64,000 nt of DNA, from the NCBI GenBank assembly GCA_001447805.1, contig CP013099.1, forward strand, positions 62,001 through 126,000. The letters are read 5' to 3'. The notes below the pieces were generated by a model. The model was given only the letters and a program-made list of their open reading frames with translations. It had not been told where the DNA came from and made no database searches. Source of the DNA: Candidatus Tenderia electrophaga (GTDB lineage Bacteria; Pseudomonadota; Gammaproteobacteria; Tenderiales; Tenderiaceae). The translations under genes and the position numbers were made by a program. Below, piece after piece: positions 18,669-26,298 of the stretch (position 1 is its first letter; each line of letters begins with the position of its first letter).

Positions 18669-19543
18669 TGGGCAAGCGCGGTTGGCTCAATCTAGCCCTG
18701 CTGCTGGCGGTGGCGGTGCTGGCGGCTGTGGTCTATTGGCAGCCGGGCAAGCAAAGCGAGCCGGCGAGTCCGTTGACCCCGCTCGATCCGACGGCCGTGC
18801 AAAGGATGACCATTGAGCGCCCGGCTGCCGAGACCATTGTGCTGCAGCGTCAGGATAAGCAATGGCGCATGATCGAACCGCTGGCCGTAGCGGCCAACAG
18901 CTTTCAGGTCCGGCGTGTGTTGGAGCCGCTCACGCAGCAAAGCCTGCAGCGCTATCCGGCCGCAGGTTTGGAGCTGACGAAATACGGTTTGCGGCCGCCG
19001 CGCGCGAAACTGACGGCGGACGGCGTCGAGCTCAGCTTCGGCAAGGTCAATCCGCTCAACAGCCGTCTGTATGTACGGGTGGATGATGTGATGCATATGG
19101 TGGCGCAGAATGATATTTCGTTTCTAACGGCGCCGTGGCTGGAGTTTGTCTCTACCGCCCCACTGCCCGATGCGCCGCTGGCGGGATTGACGTTGCCTGG
19201 TTTGGGGACCATTACCAAAGATCAGGCGGGTTGGCGCTATGAAGGTCCCAGTGCGCCGCAATCGGCCGATCAGCTGCAGGCCCTGGTGGATAACTGGCGC
19301 CATCTTCGTGCCCTGCGCGTCCGGCCGCTGCAGGCGGCCGATATCTCACAGCAGGTCGAGGTGCGACTTGCGTCAGGCGCGACACTGCAGTTTGCCCTGC
19401 AAAGCGATGCCGATGCCTTGGTGTTGCAGCGCCGCGACCTGGGTTTGGAGTATGTGTTCGATGGCGATCAATCCCAGCGCTTGCTGGCCTGGCCGCCCTT
19501 GCACGGCGCTGATGGTTCACTGCCCGCCAATGAAGGTGATTGA
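18668..19543 (+). CDS. DUF4340 domain protein
   Basis: One N-terminal helix (about residues 5-21) then a beta-rich periplasmic region with W-R-M-I-E-P and Y-G-L-x-x-P-x segments typical of DUF4340. It starts in a TGATG overlap with the GldG-like gene, so it belongs to the same unit. Its role is unknown; in this family it always travels with GldG-like proteins. A GTG three bases upstream is an alternative start. Confidence 0.85.
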   Translation: MGKRGWLNLALLLAVAVLAAVVYWQPGKQSEPASPLTPLDPTAVQRMTIERPAAETIVLQRQDKQWRMIEPLAVAANSFQVRRVLEPLTQQSLQRYPAAGLELTKYGLRPPRAKLTADGVELSFGKVNPLNSRLYVRVDDVMHMVAQNDISFLTAPWLEFVSTAPLPDAPLAGLTLPGLGTITKDQAGWRYEGPSAPQSADQLQALVDNWRHLRALRVRPLQAADISQQVEVRLASGATLQFALQSDADALVLQRRDLGLEYVFDGDQSQRLLAWPPLHGADGSLPANEGD

Positions 19544-19546
19544 TTG

Positions 19547-20362
19547 ATGCCTGAATTACCCGAAGTCGAAACCACGCGCAGCGGGATTGCGCCCAATGTC
19601 GAGGGCCGGGCGGTGGCCGAGGTGGTGCTGCGGCGCCGCAAGTTGCGCTATCCCGTGCCCAGGGCCCTGCTGGTGGAGCTGCCCGGCCAGGTGATCGAGC
19701 AGGTCGAGCGACGCGCCAAATATCTACTGCTGCGCAGCGCGGCGGGCACGGTATTGATCCATCTGGGTATGTCGGGCAGTTTGCGCCTGATGGCGGCCGC
19801 CACACCGGCCGAGAAGCATGACCATATCGACATCGTTTTGGACAACGGACAGGCGCTGCGGCTGCGCGATCCACGGCGCTTCGGCGCCGTACTATGGCTG
19901 AGCGGCGATCCCCTGCAGCACAGATTGCTGGCCAGTTTGGGGCCCGAGCCCTTGTCTGAGGGCTTCGACGCGGACTATCTCTATCAGCGCTCACGCCGGC
20001 GCAAACAGGCAGTGAAGCAGTTCATCATGGACAGCCATACCGTGGTGGGGGTGGGGAATATTTATGCCAGCGAGGCCCTGTTTCGCGCCGGTATCCGGCC
20101 GCAACTGGCGGCCGGACGTTTGTCACGTCTACGTTGCGAGGCGCTGGTGGCGGCGATCAAGGCGGTGCTGGGCCTGGCCATCGAGCAGGGCGGTACGACC
20201 TTGCGCGATTTCGTCGACGGCGGCGGTAAGCCCGGCTATTTCAAGCAGCGCTTACAGGTCTACGGCCGGGTGGGCGAGCCGTGTCTGCAGTGCGAAAAAC
20301 CCATAAAACAGCTGCGCCAGGGCCAGCGGGCCAGCTATTACTGTCCCGCCTGTCAGCGCTAA
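19547..20362 (+). CDS. mutM: Formamidopyrimidine-DNA glycosylase
   Basis: Removes 8-oxoguanine and other oxidised purines. Starts M-P-E-L-P-E-V-E with the catalytic Pro2/Glu3 intact, has the Lys of the beta-hairpin near residue 58, the H2TH helix region ([10 protein letters not shown]) and a C-terminal zinc finger with C-x-x-C ... C-x-x-C. 271 residues, full length. A TTG three bases earlier is not used because Pro2 must follow the initiator. Confidence 0.98.
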   Translation: MPELPEVETTRSGIAPNVEGRAVAEVVLRRRKLRYPVPRALLVELPGQVIEQVERRAKYLLLRSAAGTVLIHLGMSGSLRLMAAATPAEKHDHIDIVLDNGQALRLRDPRRFGAVLWLSGDPLQHRLLASLGPEPLSEGFDADYLYQRSRRRKQAVKQFIMDSHTVVGVGNIYASEALFRAGIRPQLAAGRLSRLRCEALVAAIKAVLGLAIEQGGTTLRDFVDGGGKPGYFKQRLQVYGRVGEPCLQCEKPIKQLRQGQRASYYCPACQR

Positions 20363-21774
20363 AGGGTCGGGCTCGGCTCGCTGTCTTGGCGTTTGACTTT
20401 GACGATCACACCGTCCGCCTGTTGGATCAGTGTTTCCATGGTTTCGGGCAAGTTCGCGAGCTGATCGCGTAAGTGTTTATTGGTCGGGTCGAAGGGATCG
20501 AAGGCGATGAAGTCGACCTGGCCGATGCTTGCCAAGAGGTCTTCTGGAGTTTCATATTTCGGCGGCAATGGGAACACCGGGCGTTTCAGTGCCAGCATGG
20601 TGCGCGCCGGCCATTGGCTGATGGTATAGAAGTTTTCGTCCAGGGCTTCGGTTTCAACGGCCAGAGCCTTGATAATTTGGTCGTGCGGATCCAGGCTGCC
20701 GTTGATGATGCTGCTGCGATAGGCTCGGTCACCGAGCATGAAAAGGGTAGCGAGGATGAAGATCGCCGCCATTACCAGGCCGCGCTGGCCGACGAAGCTG
20801 TGCGCGCCCATGCTGCTGTTCAGCCGGATCAGCAGCGGCGTGCCGCAGTACAACACCAGTGCCAGGATAATCATGGCCCAGCCGAAGTCGGCGGCCACCA
20901 GGCCCAGCAGACCGCCCAGTAACAGCATGCGCGGCAGCATTTCGCTGAGGAGAGTCTTGCGGTAGCCGACGATTACGGCGGCAATGATCAGTGCCGGCAG
21001 GATGCCGGCAGTGGACAGTATCGGAGACGGGTCGCCGGGGACTCGGCCGAAGGCGGCGGCGCCCAAGGTGGTCAAAGGATTGAGTCCCCAATCGATGGCG
21101 GGATTGCCGAATACATAGCTGAACAGCAGGGCGAAGACGGTGGCGATGCCGATGCCGATATGCATCTGTTTGCGCTGGAGTGGGTTAAGCGGGTTGCTGC
21201 GCCACTCCCAGGCCAGGGCCAGCGGATACGCCAGGCCGGCTGGATGGATGGTGACCACGGTCACAACCAGCAATAGTTGCATGAAGTACCAACCGCCGAG
21301 TTGTTTGCCGACATTGCGGTAGCGTCGGTCCAGCCACCATCCCAGGCCGAAGCCGAGTAGCAGAAACGGGCCGGCGCCTACCGAGTTGATCTGCATCAGC
21401 GACAGCGGTGCGATTAGCAGCAGGCCCGAGGCAATCAGGGCCGTCTCGCCGTCGTGGTGTTGTTTGCTCCACAAATGGAGCAGGGTCATTGCGGCAAATA
21501 GCGCCAGCAGCATAAATACCTTCAGGGCGATGAAGCTGCCGGACCAGTACGCCCCTAGCGGCAGAAACAGCAGGGCACGGAAATCGGGCGCGCCCAGGGT
21601 AACAATGGGGTTGACGACGCGGTCGGCCACGGTCCAATTAATCAGCAGGGCCCGTGCCGCGGCCTCGTCGATGCCGTAGGCGTCAAATCGCAACAGGTTC
21701 AGTCCAATAATGGCCGCGCCCCAGGCCAGCAACGCCAATATGCCCCAGTACCGATAGATCTTTGCCGTATCCAT
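20359..21774 (-). CDS. Multipass membrane protein, possible GT-C-type glycosyltransferase
   Basis: 471 residues with roughly ten hydrophobic helices and a soluble C-terminal domain of about 100 residues. The first periplasmic loop has G-I-D-E-A-A-A-R, resembling the acidic motif that follows helix 1 in GT-C transferases of the PMT/ArnT fold, but no other family motif is clear. It ends four bases inside mutM, tail to tail. I do not recognise it with confidence; the transferase idea is inference. Confidence 0.6.
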   Translation of the reverse strand: MDTAKIYRYWGILALLAWGAAIIGLNLLRFDAYGIDEAAARALLINWTVADRVVNPIVTLGAPDFRALLFLPLGAYWSGSFIALKVFMLLALFAAMTLLHLWSKQHHDGETALIASGLLLIAPLSLMQINSVGAGPFLLLGFGLGWWLDRRYRNVGKQLGGWYFMQLLLVVTVVTIHPAGLAYPLALAWEWRSNPLNPLQRKQMHIGIGIATVFALLFSYVFGNPAIDWGLNPLTTLGAAAFGRVPGDPSPILSTAGILPALIIAAVIVGYRKTLLSEMLPRMLLLGGLLGLVAADFGWAMIILALVLYCGTPLLIRLNSSMGAHSFVGQRGLVMAAIFILATLFMLGDRAYRSSIINGSLDPHDQIIKALAVETEALDENFYTISQWPARTMLALKRPVFPLPPKYETPEDLLASIGQVDFIAFDPFDPTNKHLRDQLANLPETMETLIQQADGVIVKVKRQDSEPSPTL

Positions 21775-22022
21775 TAAAAATTCACCAATTTCAGGGTGCT
21801 CCCCGACCGCAAAAGCGGCAAATCATAGCCTAATTTGTCGCTGAGTGCATCCCGCCGCAAACAGCGCGTATTCACTTGGACCGCGGCGCGGTATGGATGT
21901 TGTGAGGGGGCTGTAAAGCTTGCAATCGGCTTCTGTGTCGTGATATATATCTTCACCAGCTGTACATTTTTGGGTTGCGATAAGAACAAGTTAAATACTG
22001 AAACTGCTTGGGAGGCAAAATC

Positions 22023-22115
22023 ATGTTGGAAACAGGTCAGGTTCTCACTCTTTACGTACTTTGGTTCGTCTTTGCATTTGCGCTGGCAGCGTTTGTGCTG
22101 AAGAAGAATTCCTGA
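22023..22115 (+). CDS. 30-residue single-helix microprotein
   Basis: An ATG preceded by GGGAGG at a good distance opens a 30-codon frame, M-L-E-T-G-Q then about 20 hydrophobic residues (L-T-L-Y-V-L-W-F-V-F...) and a K-K-N-S tail. This is the shape of a one-helix oxidase subunit such as CcoM of Pseudomonas stutzeri, CcoQ or CydX. It stands at the head of the oxidase cluster, before the diheme cytochrome. Two further microproteins of the same form occur downstream on the same strand and one on the other strand. Confidence 0.7.
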   Translation: MLETGQVLTLYVLWFVFAFALAAFVLKKNS

Positions 22116-22203
22116 AGTAAAGGGATATACCGAATTAATTTTTCATTAAGGCGGCCTGCTGCGTGTACCATGTCTGTGTAGCGCGGGAGCGGTGCTTTAT
22201 TTC

Positions 22204-22233
22204 TTGACGTCTGGGCTGGCCTAAGTGTAGGTT
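22204..22233 (+). promoter_or_regulatory. Candidate promoter for the diheme cytochrome c gene
   Basis: TTGACG at 22204-22209 and TAGGTT at 22228-22233, separated by 18 bases, resemble -35 and -10 boxes. The predicted start would leave a 5' leader of about 50 bases with the ribosome site GGGAGG near 22274. Confidence 0.4.
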
Positions 22234-22289
22234 ATGCCGCCGGGAGACGAAGGTTTACAAAGACAAGAATCTGGGAGGGTGTCTTTACT

Positions 22290-23078
22290 ATGCGCACTTA
22301 TTTAAAGAAATTGGGGTCGGTGTCAATCGTGGCAATGTCGGTGGTCGCGTCAGCGGCGTTTGCCGGCGAAAAGGTGGGCGGGGCGGATTACGACAACGGT
22401 AAATCCATATTTGAAAACGGCAAGGGCGACGTCCCTGCCTGTACGTCGTGTCACGGAGCCGATGGAATGGGGAATGATGCTCTGGGCACGCCGCGTCTGG
22501 CCGGCCAGATTTACCAGTTTTTGCATAAGCAGCTGGACGATTATGCCAATGACAGACGCCAGGACACCACCATGTTTGTCATGAATGCGAATGCCAAGGG
22601 TTTGAGTCCGCAGGACCGTGTCGACGTTGCAGCCTATCTGAATTCTCTCGGTCGGAGCTTTGCCGGGGCGCAGCTGCAAGAGGCGTCCGGCGGTTCAGAT
22701 ATCGGCGCGCTCAAAGAGGGCGGCACTGAGGTCGGCGCCGCGCATCTGGGCAAGGTGCTGGTACTGTACGGCGACATCAAGCGCACCATTCCCGCGTGTA
22801 AGTCCTGTCACGGTTATAATGGCCGCGGTGTTGACCCGATCTATCCGCGTATCGGTGAGCAGAAATTCAACTATCTGGTAAGCCAGCTCAAGAAATGGCG
22901 TGATGGTTCCCGTGCCAATGATTTTATGGGGCAAATGCGTGCGGTCGCTGAGAAACTGACGGATGAGGATATCCTCAATGTCGCGACCTACCTGACCCAG
23001 GCGCCTCCGACGACCATGGGTAATACGCGCATGCCGGTTGAGCACCTACCGCCAAATGAGGCGTATGATTTGGAATAA
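22290..23078 (+). CDS. Diheme cytochrome c (c4-like)
   Basis: Periplasmic electron carrier of 262 residues with a signal peptide (cleavage likely after A-F-A, residue 25) and two cytochrome c domains. Heme sites are C51-T-S-C54-H55 and C170-K-S-C173-H174, with possible axial Met residues in each half. The two-domain form matches cytochrome c4, a known electron donor to cbb3 oxidases. GGGAGG precedes the start. It has its own promoter and terminator, so it may be expressed separately from the oxidase genes. Confidence 0.9.
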   Translation: MRTYLKKLGSVSIVAMSVVASAAFAGEKVGGADYDNGKSIFENGKGDVPACTSCHGADGMGNDALGTPRLAGQIYQFLHKQLDDYANDRRQDTTMFVMNANAKGLSPQDRVDVAAYLNSLGRSFAGAQLQEASGGSDIGALKEGGTEVGAAHLGKVLVLYGDIKRTIPACKSCHGYNGRGVDPIYPRIGEQKFNYLVSQLKKWRDGSRANDFMGQMRAVAEKLTDEDILNVATYLTQAPPTTMGNTRMPVEHLPPNEAYDLE

Positions 23079-23086
23079 ACACTACG

Positions 23087-23113
23087 CCGGGATGCAACTT
23101 TGTTGCATCCCGG
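23087..23113. repeat. Perfect 12-bp hairpin after the cytochrome c gene
   Basis: CCGGGATGCAAC and GTTGCATCCCGG flank a 3-base loop. It has no T-run but sits just before the terminator, so it may stabilise the 3' end of the cytochrome mRNA or form a double-hairpin terminator. Confidence 0.6.
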
Positions 23114-23122
23114 TGATCTAAG

Positions 23123-23149
23123 AAAGGCGGGTTAACCCGCCTTTTTTTT
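23123..23149 (+). terminator. Rho-independent terminator
   Basis: AAAGGCGGGT is followed at once by its reverse complement (an uninterrupted 22-base palindrome, 23123-23144), which runs into eight T residues. It ends the diheme cytochrome transcript. Confidence 0.9.
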
Positions 23150-23207
23150 CGTGGCTGGTTGTTTACTTTTCTAATTCATTCAGCCGATTAGTGGTGAAAA
23201 ATACGTT

Positions 23208-23780
23208 ATGGCAGGGAAACAATCTTTAAAGCAGGGCGAAAAGGTGATGTTCGGAATTTTCGGGGCCTTTATCGTCGCCGCGGTCATTGGTTACGTAGTG
23301 CTGGAAGTGGTGCGTCTCAACTCCGACACGCCGATATTCGAAGTCAAAACCCGCTATGAGCTTACTGAAGAGGGTCGGCGAGGATCACAGATTTTTCGCG
23401 AGGCCCGCTGTACCTCGTGCCATCGAGCCATGCGCAATGGTACGAATATGGGGCTGTCGCTCGATGGTCTGGGCTCAAAGCGCAGCTACGACTACATCTA
23501 TTCCTTCCTGAAGCGTCCCGAAGAGACGTACCCTGCGGTCACGCTTGACCACGGTATGCCGCCCAAGGAAGCGGCCTATGTTTCGGCCATGTCTGACGAG
23601 GACCTGCAAGCCGTCGCCGCGTTTCTGTTCGGGCTCAAGGCGGAACGGGGCTCGGCCCAGTCCGCGATCCCGCCGGAAGGCAAATCTCAATTTATTGATG
23701 ACGTCCTGAAAATGGTGACTCCTGAAAGTTGGAAAGACAAATATCAGGATGTGCGCGAAAAAGAAGCGGCAACAGAGTAG
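23208..23780 (+). CDS. Membrane-anchored monoheme cytochrome c
   Basis: 190 residues: a short cytoplasmic start, one uncleaved helix (about 15-35) and a periplasmic cytochrome c domain with C68-T-S-C71-H72 and a likely axial Met117 in H-G-M-P-P. This resembles one heme domain of CcoP placed on its own anchor. No CcoP is found in the window, so it could deliver electrons to the CcoN/CcoO pair (inference). The next gene starts 17 bases after its stop. Confidence 0.88.
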   Translation: MAGKQSLKQGEKVMFGIFGAFIVAAVIGYVVLEVVRLNSDTPIFEVKTRYELTEEGRRGSQIFREARCTSCHRAMRNGTNMGLSLDGLGSKRSYDYIYSFLKRPEETYPAVTLDHGMPPKEAAYVSAMSDEDLQAVAAFLFGLKAERGSAQSAIPPEGKSQFIDDVLKMVTPESWKDKYQDVREKEAATE

Positions 23781-23797
23781 TAGGAAGAGGTGATAGC

Positions 23798-24322
23798 GTG
23801 ACAGGTCAAGGGCAACCCTGGGCAGAAGACAAAGTCTATATTCGTTATACTCTTTGGTTTGTTTATGCTTGTATAATATATAGCATTATCGGGTTTTCCT
23901 GGGGGGCCTTGATGGGCGGGATTACCGACTTCCGCCACTTTGTCGATCACCGCTTACACGGCAACCTGATCGTGCGTGCCCATACCCACATCAACTTGCT
24001 TGGTTGGGTGGAAATGGCTATATTTGCCGGTGTTTATTATATAATTCCCCGTCTTGTAAAGCGCCATATCTATAGTGTCACCTTGGTAAAGGTCCATTTT
24101 TGGATCCACAATATCGGGTTGATAGGCATGGTGTTGCTGTTTACGATTGCCGGGGTTCTCGGGGGGTCCGCCAGCGTCTCCATGTCGCCTGACGAGGTGG
24201 AGCAGATTGTGAAACCCTGGTTGGCTGCTATGGGTATGTTCGGAACACTCGTATTGCTGGCCAATTGTATCTGGGCGTATAATTTGGCCAGGACCTGTAT
24301 TGGCTGGGAAAAGAACTACTAG
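23798..24322 (+). CDS. Half-length CcoN-like membrane protein A
   Basis: 174 residues, four helices. The stretch R-A-H62-T-H64-I-N-L-L-G-W-V-E-M, then V-Y-Y-I-I-P-R-L and V-H-F-W, aligns by eye with the helix pair of CcoN that carries the heme-ligand motif G-H-x-H and the following Y-Y-x-x-P-K-L ... W-H-F-W. The CuB-ligand half is missing. GTG start with AGGAAGAGG upstream. It may be a heme-binding partner of the oxidase; a second such protein lies at 38664-39182. Confidence 0.75.
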   Translation: MTGQGQPWAEDKVYIRYTLWFVYACIIYSIIGFSWGALMGGITDFRHFVDHRLHGNLIVRAHTHINLLGWVEMAIFAGVYYIIPRLVKRHIYSVTLVKVHFWIHNIGLIGMVLLFTIAGVLGGSASVSMSPDEVEQIVKPWLAAMGMFGTLVLLANCIWAYNLARTCIGWEKNY

Positions 24323-24333
24323 GAGAACGGGTT

Positions 24334-24828
24334 ATGCGTCAGGGTGTTTTGTGTGTGGGGTTGTTGCTGCTTCTCGTTGGGTGTGGTGCGCAGCCGGGAA
24401 ACGGACTTCAGGTTGGGGCTAAGGCGCCTATGGTCAAAACCAAGACCCTGGCCGATGTGGATGGGGATTTTAGTCGCATTACCAGTTATCGTTATCCGGA
24501 CAAGGGTATGTACCAATATTCCCTCGATGATGCGTTGGAGCAGGGTAAGCCGATTGTGCTTGAATTCGCCACGCCGGGGCATTGTACTGTCTGTGACAAA
24601 CAGCTCCAGATGCTGAAGGGGTTCATGGCGGAATATGGTGATGATGTGATTTTTCTGCATATGGATCAGTATCAGAATCCTGAGGCCTTTAAAGCCTTTA
24701 ATGTCATGGGTGATCCCTGGACCTATATAATCGACCAAAACCGGGTTGTGGCTTACAAGCAGTCGGGTCGAATGCTTTATGGCGAGCTGGAGTTCGCCGT
24801 TAAAAAGGTGCTCGGGGTGGCGGGTTAG
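24334..24828 (+). CDS. Thioredoxin-fold lipoprotein
   Basis: 164 residues with a lipoprotein signal (L-V-G-C, Cys17) and a thioredoxin-like domain bearing C84-T-V-C87 after F-A-T-P-G-H, and a cis-Pro region G-D-P-W-T-Y. It should be attached in the periplasm. Its position 11 bases after the half-CcoN gene suggests a role in copper insertion or thiol reduction for heme attachment in the oxidase, but this is inferred from context. Confidence 0.8.
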   Translation: MRQGVLCVGLLLLLVGCGAQPGNGLQVGAKAPMVKTKTLADVDGDFSRITSYRYPDKGMYQYSLDDALEQGKPIVLEFATPGHCTVCDKQLQMLKGFMAEYGDDVIFLHMDQYQNPEAFKAFNVMGDPWTYIIDQNRVVAYKQSGRMLYGELEFAVKKVLGVAG

Positions 24829-24836
24829 CTTAGGTA

Positions 24837-25292
24837 ATGGCAGGTATTGATAATTATCGTTTGGCGCCGGACAAGCGCGGCGCCATGTGGGATGCGTTGC
24901 TGTATATTCCCGTCGTGCTTCTGTTGAGTTCATATTCCGCCAAAAGCTGGTACGGCGGCGATCAGACATTTGCTTATGTCTTACTCTTTTTGGTGACCTT
25001 TATTTTCCTTATCGGTGCTAATCGGATCCTGGGTACTCGTCTAATGCTGTTGCCAAATTCGCCTAGGGGGTTGGAGCTGGGCAAAAAATCGGTTGCGGTT
25101 ATCGGTAAAGCGGGCGAGCGCACCGAGTTGGTCAAGGATCTGCGCTATTATCCTGACTATGCCGCTAAGTCTTTCGGTTTGGTGGGTGTGGATCTGTCTG
25201 GCAAAAAGCGCCAATATGTTTTTCATCGCGGCCAGTTCGAGCGAGAATCCGATTTTATGGATCTGCGCTCCCGGATGTCTGTGTATAAGTAA
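24837..25292 (+). CDS. Unknown two-helix membrane protein
   Basis: 151 residues: soluble start, two helices (about 19-35 and 44-62), then a cytoplasmic beta-rich domain of about 85 residues, a layout resembling small bacterial proteins with a PH-like domain. No motif that I recognise. It is 8 bases after the thioredoxin lipoprotein and likely co-transcribed. Confidence 0.6.
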   Translation: MAGIDNYRLAPDKRGAMWDALLYIPVVLLLSSYSAKSWYGGDQTFAYVLLFLVTFIFLIGANRILGTRLMLLPNSPRGLELGKKSVAVIGKAGERTELVKDLRYYPDYAAKSFGLVGVDLSGKKRQYVFHRGQFERESDFMDLRSRMSVYK

Positions 25293-25300
25293 GTAGGTGC

Positions 25301-25498
25301 TTATCGGTTGCGTCGGCTCTTGATAACATCCCAGGCCAGAATACCAATCCCCCCGGCTGCCAGAATACAGCCCGCCGCAATAATTGTTGTTTCGGTTTCC
25401 GGTGCCACAAGGCCGCCGATGAACATGTGGATCGAATAGCCGAATAGGGTGATGGCGGCGATCGCCGCTAAGCCATAGATCAGAATTTCTTTTTTCAT
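25301..25498 (-). CDS. Unknown small two-helix membrane protein
   Basis: 65 residues from the ATG at 25498, which has AGGAGA upstream; a longer frame starting at 25540 lacks one. Two helices (about 5-25 and 36-55) with a K-S-R-R-N-R tail. It is transcribed against the surrounding oxidase genes, away from the divergent control region at 25499-25808. No family recognised. Confidence 0.6.
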   Translation of the reverse strand: MKKEILIYGLAAIAAITLFGYSIHMFIGGLVAPETETTIIAAGCILAAGGIGILAWDVIKSRRNR

Positions 25499-25808
25499 TT
25501 CTTTATGTTCTCCTGGTGCGAAAAAATAGTTTTGCGTCAATCTGTTATGCGGGGATTATACGGAATCAGTGCTGTCTTTGTCGCCCTTGTTCGGTGCGCT
25601 ATTGGATTCCGTTCTTGCAGGAAAAAAGTCTTGACTGAATTGCAAAATATATGCAACTATTCTGAGTCAGAATTGGCTTCCAATATTGCAATAATAATCT
25701 GGGCCTGATGCGAACCTGAAAGGGGTTCGAGGGCTAAACAGCTCGGGATAATTGGGGGGCAGCAGTGATGAAATTTGGGTTGACCAAGCTTAAACACGGA
25801 GGGGAATC
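25499..25808. promoter_or_regulatory. Divergent control region with paired inverted repeats
   Basis: 310 bases without a gene between the small minus-strand protein and the main oxidase genes. It holds TTGCA-N7-TGCAA (25640-25656), the perfect palindrome ATTCTGA-G-TCAGAAT (25659-25673), an A+T-rich possible -10 (AATAAT, 25693-25698) and a hairpin CGAACC/GGTTCG (25711-25729). If transcription starts near 25705, the second palindrome is centred near -40, where class II activators bind. It does not match the FNR consensus. Confidence 0.45.
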
Positions 25809-26090
25809 ATGGAAAATAAATTGACACCGAGGAATACCTTTGTATTGGCTCTCATTGGGGGCGTCACCACCGGCATGGGTAACGGCAGTGTATTCGGTGC
25901 GGCACTCATGTGCGCGCTGGGCCGTGGACGCTTCGAAACCTGGGGCGGCTGGGGCATGCAGGCCTACGATCCGAGCACGTTCCAAGGGTTCGTTAATTGG
26001 TGTATGCTCATTTTTGGTGCGGCATTTATGATCATCTTGCTGATCGCGTTGAATCGCCACGGTAAGCTGGAAGCGGCAACTGCAAAATAA
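25809..26090 (+). CDS. Unknown small two-helix membrane protein
   Basis: 93 residues with helices at about 11-34 and 61-82, joined by a Trp/Gly-rich loop (F-E-T-W-G-G-W-G). GGAGGGG precedes the ATG. First gene of the unit leading to ccoN; a structural or assembly part of the oxidase is likely from position. No family recognised. Confidence 0.65.
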   Translation: MENKLTPRNTFVLALIGGVTTGMGNGSVFGAALMCALGRGRFETWGGWGMQAYDPSTFQGFVNWCMLIFGAAFMIILLIALNRHGKLEAATAK

Positions 26091-26152
26091 TGTTTGCCGC
26101 CACCGTCCCGGTGGCTCGTTAAGTATTCGCTAAACTTGGAGGGATATAAAAA

Positions 26153-26248
26153 ATGTTAACGATGTTTGCGACGATGATGGGGATTCTCCTTGCGTTTTCC
26201 AGTATGTGGTTCGCGTGGTATCTGTTGATGCCCGGTAAACACGATTAG
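26153..26248 (+). CDS. 31-residue single-helix microprotein
   Basis: ATG preceded by GGAGGG opens a 31-codon frame: M-L-T-M-F-A-T-M-M-G-I-L-L-A-F-S-S-M-W-F then A-W-Y-L-L-M-P-G-K-H-D. One helix with a charged tail, placed 51 bases before ccoN. It resembles the one-helix subunits of cbb3 oxidases (CcoM, CcoQ) in size and place but has no clear sequence match. Confidence 0.7.
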   Translation: MLTMFATMMGILLAFSSMWFAWYLLMPGKHD

Positions 26249-26298
26249 TCTCTAGTTATAAATTATTGTTCTTCGAAAGAAGGGGGAGGTTGTAAGTC

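Noticed and set aside
25640-25673. FNR-type box in the oxidase control region
   Set aside because: Neither palindrome matches TTGAT-N4-ATCAA.
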